NCBI RefSeq assembly: GCF_037042905.1
Contig: NC_087251.1
Span: 34,017,001 to 34,081,000, forward strand
DNA length: 64,000 nucleotides
Direction: 5' to 3'
Origin: Lytechinus pictus
Taxonomy: Eukaryota; Echinodermata; Echinoidea; Temnopleuroida; Toxopneustidae
Shown here piece by piece: positions 11,721 to 25,200 of the stretch. The notes under the pieces are model-generated. The model ran no database searches and was not told the origin of the DNA. It saw nothing but the letters and a program-made list of their open reading frames with translations. The stretch's first letter is position 1. Every line of letters begins with the position of its first letter. The position numbers and the translations under genes were made by a program.

Positions 11721-11879
11721 TGGGGGGGGGGGGGTCATCCACATTTTCCCGGATATGCCGCTAAAACACAGATTTTAAAAATTATATATTTTTAGGAGCC
11801 ATAATTCTAACTAAAGACTGAAATTCTAAGAATATCATACTCTTAAAAACAAGATAATCGATCTCATAATGCCTAAGCA

Positions 11880-12870
11880 AATAATGAGAGCGCGAAGCGC
11901 GACTTCATTAAAAAAAAATATGTTATCATACCCAGTGGCGTACCGTGGGTCACGGCATTGGGGGGGCACCAGCAAAAATTTTGAGTCACTAAGTGAGCGC
12001 GCGAAGCGCGCCCAGTTGCCAGGTATACTTAATAGAGACATTTTAAGGACAGTGCCATTAAACGGATATGTCTCTCACTGGTCAAATAATGCGAGCGCGA
12101 AGCGCGAGCTTAAAATTTTTGATATTTAGATCTAAAAAGGGACATTATAATCAATCTTTTGTAATCATGATATGTACCTGTCTCGCTAAATAATGCGAGC
12201 GCGAAGCGCGAGCTGAAATTTTTGTAAATATTGACCCCCAAAAAGGAAGATTTTAAGGACTATATTTTAAGAATCCATTAAGAGTATACACATCTCACCA
12301 TAGTCATCTAATGCGAGTTCCAATAAGCGCTTGCTGATTTTGTTAGAATTACATCTAAACATGCACATAAAGCACTTGTAATAATGATTAACATACCCAT
12401 CTCACTAATCAAATCTTGCGAGCGCGAAGCGCGATCTGAAAATTTAGGAAAATCAGACCTGAAGAGGGGCATTTTAAGGCTTGTTTGTAGAAATTCACGA
12501 AGACCATACGTAGTTCACTAACCAAATGATGCGAGCGCGATGCGCGAGCTGAAAATTTTTGATATTCAGATTAGAAAGAGGGACATTTAAGGACTGATTC
12601 TAGGAATCCATGGAGAGCAGACATATTTCACCAATCCACTACTGCGAACGTAAGCACGGACAGGAAATGTTTTATATCAAGACCTTAAAATGGGGCAATC
12701 ACTTTAAGTAGTCATGAAAAAGAAGCATACTATTGTACATAAAACAATAACTCGAAGTGCGAGGAAATATATTTGGCAGTTTGGTGTATATTGACTTGAA
12801 AACGGGAGGTTTTAGTTCAACAGGATTATATACATATCTCGGTAAACAGACAATGCGAGCACCAGGAACA
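11880..12870. repeat. Diverged tandem array, period about 105 bp, centred on GCGAAGC
   Basis: The core GCGAGCGCGAAGCGCGAGC is found intact or nearly so with GCGAAGC at 11892, 12001, 12097, 12201 and 12424. Decayed versions lie near 12312, 12535, 12645, 12752 and 12858. Each core is followed by CTGAAAATTTTTGATATTTAGA-like sequence, then a phrase like GGACATTTTAAGGACT and CATATCTCACTAATCAAAT. Spacing is 96-112 bp. Related units occur at 16980-17540 and 60200-60340. Confidence 0.85.
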
Positions 12871-13122
12871 ATGAAGACATATAGACCCTGAGCAAATTTT
12901 GTTTCATAAAACTATGAAAAAAATGTTTCTTATGTAATATAACATAACATAATTATGATATAATATAACATTATAATGAACAATAATGTCTTCTTTCCCA
13001 CTTCGTTTCTCTTCCTTTCTCCCTCTTTTTCTCCTTTTTCCCGTTTTTTTTTTTTTTTTTTTTTTGGTCAGCCGATTGGGGGGGCACGTGCCCCCCCCAT
13101 GCCCCCCGTAGTTACGCCACTG
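11933..13122. mobile_element. hAT-like non-autonomous transposon with 8-bp target duplication
   Basis: The ends are inverted copies starting CAGTGGCGTA, followed by G-rich stretches with GGGGGGGCAC on both sides. Perfect 8-bp flanks, ATCATACC, lie at 11925-11932 and 13123-13130. An 8-bp duplication and a CAGTGGCG terminus fit the hAT superfamily, although the duplication lacks the usual hAT base preference at position 7. The interior is the GCGAAGC array; no transposase frame is present. Related array units lie on both outer flanks, so it is probably nested in an older relative. Confidence 0.75.
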
Positions 13123-13130
13123 ATCATACC

Positions 13131-15809
13131 CGAAACATTCTGCAGCATGATTGCAAGATGCGTATCTAACTTAATAATTCAAGAGTGAAGCGAACTTAAA
13201 GTTTTACATACTGAACTTTATACTGGGGAGGGATTACGTATTGCGCATATATTTATTGTAATTATCTTTGTTTAATGCATGCATTTGCGTTATAAATAAA
13301 AAGGACCCCATTGAAGAACAGTGATATTCTGTAAGTACCGCTGAAATGGGCCATCCTCCATATGATTTATGCAATTTTTTTTATTTGAACATGTATATAT
13401 TTTATTCTTTTTATATGCAAATAAATACAGACAAACATATGATACCCCGTCAGATCCGCCTATATGGAATACAAGTTTACCATGGGTGTCAAACTGATGC
13501 TTTCAATAGCTGATTTTCCAATTAGTTCCGCCTCTCCATACAGAGATGTGCACTCCCATGCACTTTAGTTCCACCTCCCCTTACTCAAACCAGCCCACGC
13601 CCTTGCAGAGTCGCCGTATGCAGGAATGGGGTGGCCCATATGGCATCAGAAAAGGATAAGCTAAGATGTTATTTTCTGAATATCATGTCAAAATCTATCA
13701 CAAAATGTGATTTTCATATAAAAAAGGTCAAAATTGTTGTTCGCTCGCTTTGCTCGCTCAGGAGTTTCGAACGTTATGACGCCATTGTTGTGCCCCTCAA
13801 TTTTCTTTGGACTCTTATAGGATTATAGGTTTACGCTAGGCCTACTGATTTCGAGTCTTGTGATTATTTTCACTGATATACAAGTTTTTCGTAAAATTAT
13901 ATGAAAGATAGTGTTATTCTCTTCATTATCATACACACCCCGTACATAAAATCATCTTTATACTAGCTCATTCTTTTCAACCGACCATTTACCAGTCATC
14001 ATGACCATGATCGCTTTAATAATGCAGGGACTGTACTTTGAGTCCATGCAATTTCCCTACAAACTCACCAATCGCGTTTGCACTGATAGGATTTTTTTTA
14101 AATGTTTTGATACTTTGCAGATTTAAAGACATTATAGCTCGATGACGAAAGTAAGACCTCGATTAACTAGGGACAAACAATGGGGCCTAATATGACAAAA
14201 AGAGAGAGAGAGAGAATTAAAAAGTGCGGGATGCATAATATTCGCTATTAATTATTTGCCCTCCTCACCTCGAAGCAAATTGACTATTTATTTTGCTTCA
14301 TCATCAAATCATTCGTCATCGGATATTTCGAACACGGAAATCACACTTCTTGTAAAATTTGAAAGAAAAAACCATGGGCGTGAAGCGCGCCGAAAATTGC
14401 AATTTTTGTATATTAAATTTTGTTAATTCGTATGCCAATTTTAATCAAGTTAATTTTTTTATAGTGCTTACATAATGAATAGTTGTCAAAGTATATCGAA
14501 AACTTGTATGCAGTGTACCGGACATGTAAAAACATAGCAGACGACGTTTGCAGACCTCGCGATCATCGTATGACTAGTGGTGCGGAATGTTCCATTGCGG
14601 CTTTATGGGTGAAATAGCATTACAGAGGGATAAAATGTATACACAGATAATGTTTCAGCGTTGATTCGCAATATTTTGAGTCAATTTTCATGAATTATCG
14701 TTGTTTGAACATTTAAACATCATTATAAAATGAAAGAAATAAGCAAAACTTAATTTTCAGACTTAGCTATGCAGTGGTAAGCTAGGATGCACCCCTCGTA
14801 TACATAATGGACCCGTCACGAGTGTAGGTTTGCTCTTCGGACATCACTATCACAAAGAAAATCTCCTCTGATTTGATGATAAAAGTGCCCTATTTCCTTA
14901 TTAACCAATCTCCATGGTTCTTTCATGAGTATTTGCCTTACAATGTGCCCTTTATTGTAATCTGGGCGGAAATTCATGATACCACCACCCACCGATGTGA
15001 CGAGGGATATAATCCACCCGGGTACTATAAAAATGTCCCCCAAACCCATTATCCCAATACATATTCCTGACTATGGATGGTTTTTAGTGATTTTAATGTA
15101 ATAAAGTGCCATATTTCCCACCAATTGAATGTAAAGAAAATTATGGTCATCTGATAGAAGAAGTTGTTACCATTCATTTCAGGGGGGCGGAAATTCTATC
15201 TGAATCAACGCTTGTCCTTGATACACATTTGTTTGTGAAAAAAGGGTATAATGCAAGGGAATTCTGCGTGTTATAAGGGTGCGCGCGTGCAGCGAGGACC
15301 TTCTGTCCGCTAGTTTTCCATATGAGTGACGGTGTCAAAAAATAATTGGGGGAGGGGGCTAATTTATATGTTTGTCGATCACCACTGATGTCGGGCAATC
15401 GCCCCTGTCCCCAGGATCGATCGACGCCTCTGCTTGATGATAAAATACGATTCGGAGAAATGTGTGCACCGAAAATGTTATTAGGCTTACGTGTGGTACG
15501 TGTTGAAGCTACACGTATAGATTAATTATTGGTTTGTGGTTTCTATGACTATCTATTCTTTGAATTCGTCGGACTGGTCTACACATACGAGATTATAGAC
15601 CTGTTTACTAACATTGAACAAATATTGTTTTGACTGACAGCTTATTTCAGAGACATTATGCCGTAAGTAGCAACAACATTGTATGTAAACGGATTCAACA
15701 TACTTTATCACAACATCTCGTTAATTCTTGGTAATTCTTAGGGAAAAAAATCATGCACAGTCATACTGATAAAGATGCATGATTTTTGATCGACTCGGGC
15801 GTCTACCCC
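13131..15809. other. No recognisable gene
   Basis: Short frames only. It includes a relic of the GCGAAGC-type repeat just after 13131, a short AG run (14202-14215) and an isolated GCGTGAAGCGCGCC near 14380. Confidence 0.55.
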
Positions 15810-15890
15810 ATAGGCGGCGGAAGCGGGGGGGACGTGTCCCCCCCTAAATTTTAGGTGGGGGGACGGTCCCCCCTTAAATTTTTAGTTGAT

Positions 15891-15924
<34 letters not shown>

Positions 15925-16053
15925 TGTTTGTCAATTTTTTTTTTCTGCGTCCCCCCTAAAATTTTTGGTTGATAACCTTTTCTTTTTTTTTTTTTTTGCT
16001 TGTCAAAAATGTTTTGTGGTCCCCCCTAAAATGTTTGGCTTCCGCCGCCAATG
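15810..16053. mobile_element. Short inverted-repeat element with 8-bp target duplication
   Basis: Ends are inverted copies of GGCGGCGGAAGC. Flanks TCTACCCC (15802-15809) and CCTACCCC (16054-16061) differ at one base. The interior has repeated CCCCCCTAAAATTTTTGGTTGATGA units separated by long T runs. At 244 bp it is a MITE-sized element, probably hAT-like. Confidence 0.65.
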
Positions 16054-16163
16054 CCTACCCCCCCCCCCCCCTCCCATGCGCTAAAGTCATGTATACATGC
16101 ATGGGATAATTGCTCACTTTTTTAGTCAATCATACTGATAGAGGGACATGGACATGGTGAACA

Positions 16164-17770
16164 GTGGCGTATCTATATAGGACAAACGGCGCCCGGGGCC
16201 AAAGTGCTAAATCGCGCCCCTTTCAAAGTCGTGTATTATACAGGGGAGGCGATCCTGGGGGCGGGGGTACAATTTCCCCCCTTCCCCACTTTTTGGAGCA
16301 CTGAAAAGTGTCCTTTTACGTAAGAATAATGCCCCCCGCGAACGTGTCTGTGCCCCTTCACATGAGGACCCAACTGCCAATTTTTATTTTTTTTAAATGC
16401 CCCCTCACAAATGTGTTCTGTGCCCCTTTGTCATGAGAAGGACCCGTTTTGTGTGTTAACGAGTGCCCCCTTGCCTTCTCATAGGTGCCTGTTCTTCATA
16501 TCAGATAAATTGTCCTTAAAAACCACTCTTTTCGTGCCTGATTAGCGTCCGGTTTCTTTATATATAGCGATCTGCTTCCTTCTGCCAGTGCATCCTTTAA
16601 TCGCATAATCTCTTTCAAAATACGATTTGCCCCTTTCGCTATCATAATTCACCCATTTTAACCTCTAATTAAATGACCTATTTTAATGTACCCTTGATGA
16701 CTTTTTATATACAAGCTTTCGGCCATAATTAGGCCTTCTTCAGGCTTAAAGACGGCCCAATTATGGCCTTAAGCTTGATGAACTGAACCCCGGTTACGTC
16801 TCATTGTAACTATATTCTAGCTGTATTTTATAGCATCCTCTCAAATATATACCCCCAAAGCACCCTCGCAATGTATAGGTCCCTGCTTCTTATATATGCC
16901 AATTTCGTTTCAATAAGATCTTTATTAGACTGAATATTCTAAGCACTTTTGGTAATCATTAATTGACATGATGCATATCTAAACAATTAATACAAGCGCG
17001 AAGCGCAAGCTGAAAATTATTGATATTTATACTTTAAAATGTGGCATTTTAGGGAGGAGTAATCCCATGATGCGTATCTAACCAATCAATTAATGCAAGC
17101 ACGAGGGGTGAGCTGAGATTTTTTAAATATTTAACCTAGCTGAAAGGGGAAAATTGTAAGGACTATTGTGGGGATTCATGAAAAGATACGTATTTCATCG
17201 GCGTAATGCAAGCGCGAGCTGATTATTTTTCTTTCAATATCGTCACCTAAAAAGGTACATTTTAAGGATTGTTTGTAAAAAATAATGAAGAGGATTTTTA
17301 TCTCCCTTATCAAATCAGCGCGTGATGAAAAGCTTGATATTTAAACCAGAACAAATGTATATTTCAGAACTGTTTAAGAATTGATGAAGAGTAACGTATC
17401 AAAATGCAAACCTGCAGCTAGAGATTAAAAGTTATTTGCGTTTGAAAAGAGAATATTTAAAGGACTGTTTGTTGGAATTCTTGAAGAGACTAACTATATC
17501 ACTAATAAAAAGTTAATTGGTACGAATATTAGTTCCTGTGTAAAGACTTGAAAGATTAATTTTCTAAATGTGTTTGAAACTGCATTACCATGGTAATAGG
17601 ACGGGGGTATTAATCACCTTCAGTGGTACGGCCTATACCTTATTTCTGCGCCTTTATTCCTTGGCCTTTTCTCTGCATTTTTCCCCTTTTCTTTATTTTG
17701 GCCCCTTCCTTTTTTGCCCCTCCCCCTGTGCCCCTTCATAATCGTTAAGGGCCGGGTCTACACCCTATAC
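16164..17770. mobile_element. Probable relative of the CAGTGGCGTA element; right end unclear
   Basis: It starts CAGTGGCGTATCTATATAGG, the same terminus as the element at 11933. It is followed by GGGGCC-rich sequence, degraded GCGAAGC units (16993, 17095, 17205) and a terminal GGGCCGGGTCTACACC near 17750 that may be the other end. Around 16715-16775 it includes AAGCTTTCGGCCATAATTAG and a partly inverted copy, resembling repeated ends seen in some retroelements. I find no target duplication. Confidence 0.4.
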
Positions 17771-18326
17771 ACTCCCCAATTTCCAATGGGAGACCATTTT
17801 GGATTTTTTTTTCTATGTCTATTTGTAACACCTATGCGGATGATACATAGCGATCGACTAGCTGTTCTGGGAACATGAACGTTATACAGAGAACATTAAT
17901 GTCCCCCGTTCTTTTCGAGCCACGAAGACGATGCGCTTGACGTCAGCGTATGTAAATTGGTCGGAACTACTTTACCAAATATAAATTATATTCAATAACT
18001 TCATACTATGGCAAACAGTCTGTTGATTTAATCAGGGTTGGAAAACCGACATATGTGTTAAAATCGACAATCCTATGCTTGGCTGGCACAGGAAACGCCG
18101 GATGAACTTTATATCCTTGAGAGGAAAATAATCAGAGTGTTTGCAAAACTGAGCCAATCCCAGTCTTCTATCTCGATCGAGTCGATGTGGCAAGTTGAAG
18201 GGTGAATAATATGCAACATGATTACATACAAACCAATCAGATTGTCAGTTGGCTTGGCAACGTTCCAGGAGATGGCTGTTGCCATGCAGAATTCTGCAAG
18301 GAAAGAAAATCGAGGGCAGCTATAGT

Positions 18327-18600
18327 CAGGGGCGGATCCAGCTTTTTATAAAGGGGGGGTTGGGGTGGTATGCGAGGGAGCGTAGCGACAGATTCCAAGC
18401 GAGCGGAGCGAGCGAGGGGGGAGGGGGGTGTCCCCCCTCCCACAGTAGGGAAAATTTTTGAAAATCTGTGTGTGAAAATGGCGTTTTCTTGCATTACAAG
18501 TTTTAAAAAAAAGATAAGATTTAAAAAAATGGTCCCCGGATTTTTTTTTTTGGGGGGGGGGGTTGCAACCCCCCCAACCCCCCCTCTAGATCCGCTTCTG
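18327..18600. mobile_element. MITE with inverted CAG(G)GGCGGATC ends
   Basis: The left end CAGGGGCGGATCCAGC and the right end GATCCGCTTCTG are inverted, both next to G or C runs. ATAGT flanks both sides (18322-18326, 18601-18605), a likely 5-bp target duplication. The interior includes GAGCGGAGCGAGCGAGGGG. 274 bp, no coding. Confidence 0.6.
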
Positions 18601-19072
18601 ATAGTGCTCAGTTCCCCCTACTGGATCATGAGCTTCCCTGGTATACTTCTATTCCCAAACCGGTAGCTCCAAAGCAAGTATAGTCTATATAGGCTATGGG
18701 CAAAATGAAGATGAAAAAATGAAAATCATATCAATATGTTTTATCTCTGATCATGCAGATAAAATGTCAAAGGGGGCCCCTGAGATCCCCGACCCCCCCC
18801 CCCCCCCCGCACATACAATTCAATATGTGATCACTGCTTTCAATAACATTCCCCTCTACACTCCTCAAATTACAAATTGTTCTGCTAAAAGAGGATCGAG
18901 GTACGTACGTGTCGAGTGGGGAGCGGTATAGTCGAACAAATAAGCTGATGAGGAATAGGCCTATAATTCATGTTAGTAGTAATCTTATTTTAGAACGCCT
19001 TTATCGGCTTAATAAAAGTGTCAAAGAAGAACTGCAGTAATCATCATCTAAAAGCAGGCAGATGATCGACTA

Positions 19073-19252
19073 TGGGCCGCGGAACGCGGTTAATTTTGAA
19101 AGTGGGGGTGGGGGCTAAGCCGAACGTGGGGAGGGGACTGACTTTGCAAAATCACAATCAGGTGGCAATTTTTACGTGTTTGTACACGGTTTTTGAAAAA
19201 AGTGGAGGGCGAGCCCATCCAGCCCCCCCCCCCTTCCGCAGCCCCTGCAATT
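19073..19252. mobile_element. Short inverted-repeat element, G/C-run ends
   Basis: GGGCCGCGGAACG at the left and its imperfect complement CTTCCGCAGCCCC at the right, with G and C runs inside each end. It resembles the 60975-61117 element. No convincing target duplication. Confidence 0.45.
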
Positions 19253-19259
19253 TGATAGC

Positions 19260-22200
19260 CTAGCTTATAATGACACGTTATATATTGCTGATATGGTAAG
19301 ATGCTCTTCTTTTCAGAAACCATTATAACCACCACACGCTTCTGTTGTGACAGTCTCACAAAAATATAAACATTTGAAGGGGGGCGCTATAGGAGTAAAA
19401 AAAATAGAATATGATTATGATTAATTCGCATAATTATTATCTTGCAGTGTCTTGAAATGTTTTTCAGAATAAAGAACCCTGTTGAATGGGGGAGAAAGAT
19501 CTGTGTATACATTAATTAAACCGGAATATCCAAAGCTTTGGAAGAGCATACGTTGATACATCTGGTCTTGAATTATCAATTAATTATAGAGCGATAAGGA
19601 ATATCATGTACCAGATTCTTCCTATAGATGGCGGTAGTGACAAATCAAGGTTCGCATCCATTGGGGTTTGTTATCTTCTCGAGTGTTCCCCCCCCCCCCC
19701 CCTTTAGTCATGCACGATTGCTTGTACATAAGGCGGGACATAGGGTAGTAAAGTTCTGCGTTAAAATGCGACATCTTTAAGGGGGGGGTATTTTTACAAT
19801 TAAGGTTGGGGCGGAATTTTGTGTACGTTATACTCACCTGAAAGGGGGCCTATAGAGGGCCATTTAGAGGATACATATCTCGCTAAATGATAAAAAACAT
19901 TTTGAAATGATCAGAATGATCTAACTGCACAGGGAGAACAAGCATGAAGCCTGGTCCCGGAGCCTGGTGGATTTTTTGTTTGATATATTTACCTGAATTT
20001 TTGTTTCTAGTTCCCAATTCTTCCCCTTGCTTAATCGTTTTCCTTCCTCTACTTCATTCTATTGTTCTTTGCCCCTTTTCTCTTTTGTGCTGCCAAAGAT
20101 GAAGGGGGGCAGGGGCACGACTTCCGCCAAATGTGTGAGTAAAATGGGCACTTCAACCCCTGTCAAGGTTTCTGATCAACATTGTTCTGGATCAAATTCT
20201 TATTTTTATACTTACAAAAAACATAAGTGAAGAAAAAGAATGAGAGTGAAAAAGAGAGCCTCGCATATGAAAGAGAAAAAAATAATGTATGCCTAAAATG
20301 TCCTTAAGACAGAGCCAAATTGGGCTTAAAATCTATCCTGACCTGCTTAAGTCATGTATATTTAGACTCAAAGCAGTATTTTAAGCAAGTTTGGTAATAA
20401 CGATCAAGGATGCAAGTCTATAAGAGAGCGGGAAGCGCTTGATTGTTTTTATGTGTCCTGAAAGTTTGTCCATTCCCAATTCTTCATATTCACTCTCCTC
20501 CTCCTCCTCCTCTTTCTCTCTTGCACCAGAAGCAAAAGACAAGAGTTCCTCTCTTTTTTTTCTTCTTTCGATCTGGAAATATGACATTATAGGTCTTTCT
20601 AATAAAGGCACACATTTATAAAAAATCTTCTACAAGTATATCCAAAATTGTATTTCCTTTGGTAAATGTGTCTCGGGCTCATAAACATATATCCAACATA
20701 ATCTATTTTTCCTTTGAAATAAAGCCACACTTATCACAAAATTCTTTTAAATCCACAAATGTATTTCTTTTGGTCACTCTCTCTCAAGGGCTATACACAT
20801 ATATCCATCACGAGATATATAATATTCAGACATTAACAATGGATAAACTGACATTGTATCACTATTCATAAAAATTACCTAAGCACCACTGTAATAAGGG
20901 GTTAAGTACTTACATATCATCACAAATTCTAAGTTTGCATTTTACTTGTTAAGTGACAAACTGTCTGAATGTATTACAAGAAATAAAGAATTGTTTGCAG
21001 ACATAGGCTCATCAATATCGATGGCCAAATAATCAATTGATTATTGTGATCTTTCACAAATAAAAGCAGTACTCAATGCTGAAAATAATGATTTCATATT
21101 AAATTAAATAAGCAAATGCCAATTTTAAAAAATCAAATTCTGATACTCATTTCATATCTTTCGTATCATATTACTCCCTTGAAACAGAATGAGTTGCAGT
21201 AATGATTATGATCATCTTGCACATTAAATCACAAGACAATCCTAGTTTTACATTCTTGGAGGACAAAGTATCAATTTAAACATATTCTTATAACAAGAAC
21301 CAAAAGAATAAATGGGGGATATGACATATTCAGCTCACCTTGTCATGAAGACAGGCAAAGAACTGTTTCACTGAAATAAAAAAAAAAGTTACAACATAAT
21401 AACTTTGTTGTTTATTGTCTGAGATTGATTAAATTTTCAGTTTGTCTGATTTTACTTCATCCTTTCGAATCAGAATATCAAGAATTCTCATAAATGAAGG
21501 ACAAATTCTTTGTATTATCCATTGCATAATTTGCATTTGGTCTAAAAACTCTTCATGGGTCAGAAACATGGAAAAGGTAAATTCAGCTGAATATCTAGGA
21601 TATAAGATAAGCACTGCTACCTGTCGGAAGCTTAAGATAAATACATACTTAGTAGCAATACATAAAAGGTTCACAATGAAATATATGTTAGACTGAGCAA
21701 TGCTTAATGGAATATGACCAGAGAATTACAGAATGATGCCAATGATGTTTGAGGTGTTTGAAGGTCGTTTCACAGTCAAAGCAAAGTCAATGTCATTTTC
21801 ACCAAACTATGCAGGTCGAGAGTCACCTTTGTAGGCCAAAAAAGAAAAGAAAAAGAAAAAAGGTTCACACGCTTATCTTTATCCAATTGTATTTTGTTTG
21901 CCAATTAGGTCAGGTGAAATGGGGCAATTAACAGATTCTGACTTCTGTTAGATATATATTAAAATTCATAATAAATTATACTATTGATCTCACAATAATG
22001 TCAATAGGGCAAACTTAACTTGGCTAATACTGAATCTCATTTAAACACACAACAGAATGATAGAACGACTAACACACCACATCAATGATTTATTTTCCTT
22101 TCAAACCCCATTAGAGAAAAGAAATAAAAACGCATAAAGAAACTTCATTTAAAACAATGAAAATTAATCTTAAACATTTTTCTTTTGATTTACACATAAC

Positions 22201-25200
22201 ATCTCTACAATCCCAAGAAACTGGAGACCAATACTACAACATGAATTTTCAACAATATGTTTTGGCCTAAAACTATTTTCATCAAATTATGGCAAATTGA
22301 AAGGACACTTCCATATTGAGGAACACGATTATCTAGAATATTGTTGCCAATTGTATTTTTAGGAGTGATCTTGCAACCTAATTTATACAAATGTAACAGT
22401 TTCCACTGTCTAAACCTGTATAAATCAATCTTGGCATTAATGGTGACACACAAGGTTTGCCAAGTACTCTATAATTACTGATACAGTAATTAACTTGCCT
22501 ATCCCTTGACATCCACTAAAACCTACTCATGAGGTTACAGTGAGCTTTCTATCTACTAGCTACAAGGATATTTCAATCAAATCATTGCACAGGGAACAGC
22601 ATTTGGATTACCCTGAATATTCTCATACATGAACACACATCATATTGTACCACGCTATATATAATATATATCCTTCATTATTTACACTGTACATCTACCT
22701 TCGATATTAAGCTACATCCTACGAACTCGGCACTCATATTGTTTAAATTCTGAGTAACATAATTCAGTCTATATCATGATTTCGCACTTTATTTAGAATT
22801 CAATTTCTCAGGCCAAGCATTGGCAGTAAAACAGCACATGAAAACAAAATGATTGGTTGGGAGTGCTTCACAATGTTACCATTTTAATGGTCCTGACAGC
22901 CTAGTTTTGCAGTGACCCTGGTAATCAAAACTGAATGACAAAAACCTTCTGATTTTTTTTAAACCTTGATACATGAAGATTCTATTCATCCAATATCAAT
23001 ACAGGTAAAGTTGTAAAATTCGACCTTCTCTTTGTCGAATATTTGTATTAGTTGAAGCAAATTGTGCAAAAATGTGATATATACTTCTTTTAAGTCAAAT
23101 TTCTCCCAAGCCTAACAGATTTCTCTGGTACAAATACATTTGACTTGGGCAAAGGTACCTGCATTGTACTATATGAATCACAATATTACATTTCTTTTTT
23201 TCAAAGGATAATCCAATCCAAGTTTGGATTTATTTTGAAAGAAGAGGGGATAAAAGTAGAGGAGCAGAAAGGTGAATTTTACGCAATAATGGACAAACAA
23301 TAAGAAAGTTATGAATTTGTTCAAGTTATAAAAAATTGTACAGGTCACTGTATCTCTGTGGATTTCAAATTGGCCGCATATAGGAAATGTGAAGACAGAT
23401 GTTCAAAATTAATACTAGTACATGATTTTATGCATGGCTGGTGAACGGTGACCTGTTCTTATGTTGAGATCAACCCTATCTGTCCCGTTTTTTGTTAAAG
23501 TAGGAGTGAATTTCCTAAATCTGCAAAGATCAGATTGCAACTTTAGCTGACAGGAATCAATATGATTGGGGATCTGATTCAGCACCAGAGAAAAGGGTCC
23601 CATTTATAACAAATGCACAATTTCAATAACAAATTTACTATCAGCCAATCAAATTGAAGGATTTCAGTAGCTTTAAACTATTATTGCAAATTTTATCATC
23701 ACAAGTTTTATGAAATGGTCCATGGGTCAATGGATGTGCATAAAGTCAGATGCAATGTTATGAAACAGGTTCATGAAAAACAGGAGGCAACATTTTTTTT
23801 TGTCTTCTGGTGAATCTCTTGGGACCAGAGACATCTCTTTGACTTAGGCGAAATTTGACTAAGAAGATGTAAATGACACGTGTTCAGTATGGCAAGTTCC
23901 CCCAAGTCTGCACAGTCCCCCTTGTCTGCGCACACGCGTATCTGCGCGATTCTAGTACAAGAAGATACGCAACGACCACAGACTTTACACATGTAATACA
24001 TAGAAAGATATTCATTTAAAAAAAAATCTGACTAAAAATGGTGGAAAAATAATGAAATTTGGGCATTTCATGTGACGGCCTCAAAATGCAGCCTTTTTCA
24101 TCAAAATCCCTGAATCGTGTGCAAAGTGAATGGGTGCGCAGAAATGGGGTACCATTTTTTGGTTCAATCTGAAAATGACTGCCCGATGTTTTTCCCAAGA
24201 AAATCATATATTTCTTTCAAATTTTTATGAGATATTTGGTTCCCTTAATCATAATAATATAAGGAAAATTATCAACTGAAAGATTTTGTGAAATAAAAAG
24301 AAATTCATGTTAAATCTTAACTCAAATCGTTAGGTGCGCAGACTTGGGGACCACCATCATATAATCTGGTCTGAAATAATGGTGAGCATTCGACTTAAAG
24401 GCCGACTTATGCAGAGACTCCTGCATGCATAAACTACACTACAAAATCTCACAAAAACCTCTCACTTCCCTGCTTAGACATATTCTGCTGCCATTTCTAG
24501 AGATAATGTAGTTGAAATGCATAACTAATGCTATCCACAAGGAGAGGAAAAACAGTAAAATGTTTCCTTTATTATCATTCTTGATTTGTTAGATTCTTCT
24601 CTTCTTTTTTTTTAAACCAAATATCAGTCATTCACCAGGTAGCAAAAATACAAATTAAGATAATTTACATATTCGTTTGAGGTCAATATTTACTATGCTA
24701 CTGCACTGCCAATAAATGATGACCATTGAAGACAGCATGAAATATTAATAGTTGCCAACAAATGCATTTTACATTTCAATGCAGACCAATCAACAAGAAA
24801 TGAAGTGCGGAACCCTGTAACATAAAAAAGATGCAATCGATATTCATAATCAATTATCATTTTCAGTACATAGTTTGCCATAGATGTACAATTACAATCA
24901 ATTATAGCGTCTGTGTTACAGGGCCCTGGTTTTGCAACTCAAGAAGACAATAAAAAATGATGGAAACCTGAAGTATAGGTCTTTACTTCTAGAAAATTCA
25001 GATATAGCTATGAATCAAGTCACTAACACATAAGGTACAGTATGTAATTCAGCAGAAAAACAAGATGAGAAAACATAAATAGAAATAATCAAATAAACCT
25101 GATTTTTATATGATTACAACTGTGTTTATATACACAGAAAGTTGTATTGAACAAAATAAATATGGCAAGGTGAGCAAAATGCAAAGAGGATATAAACATG

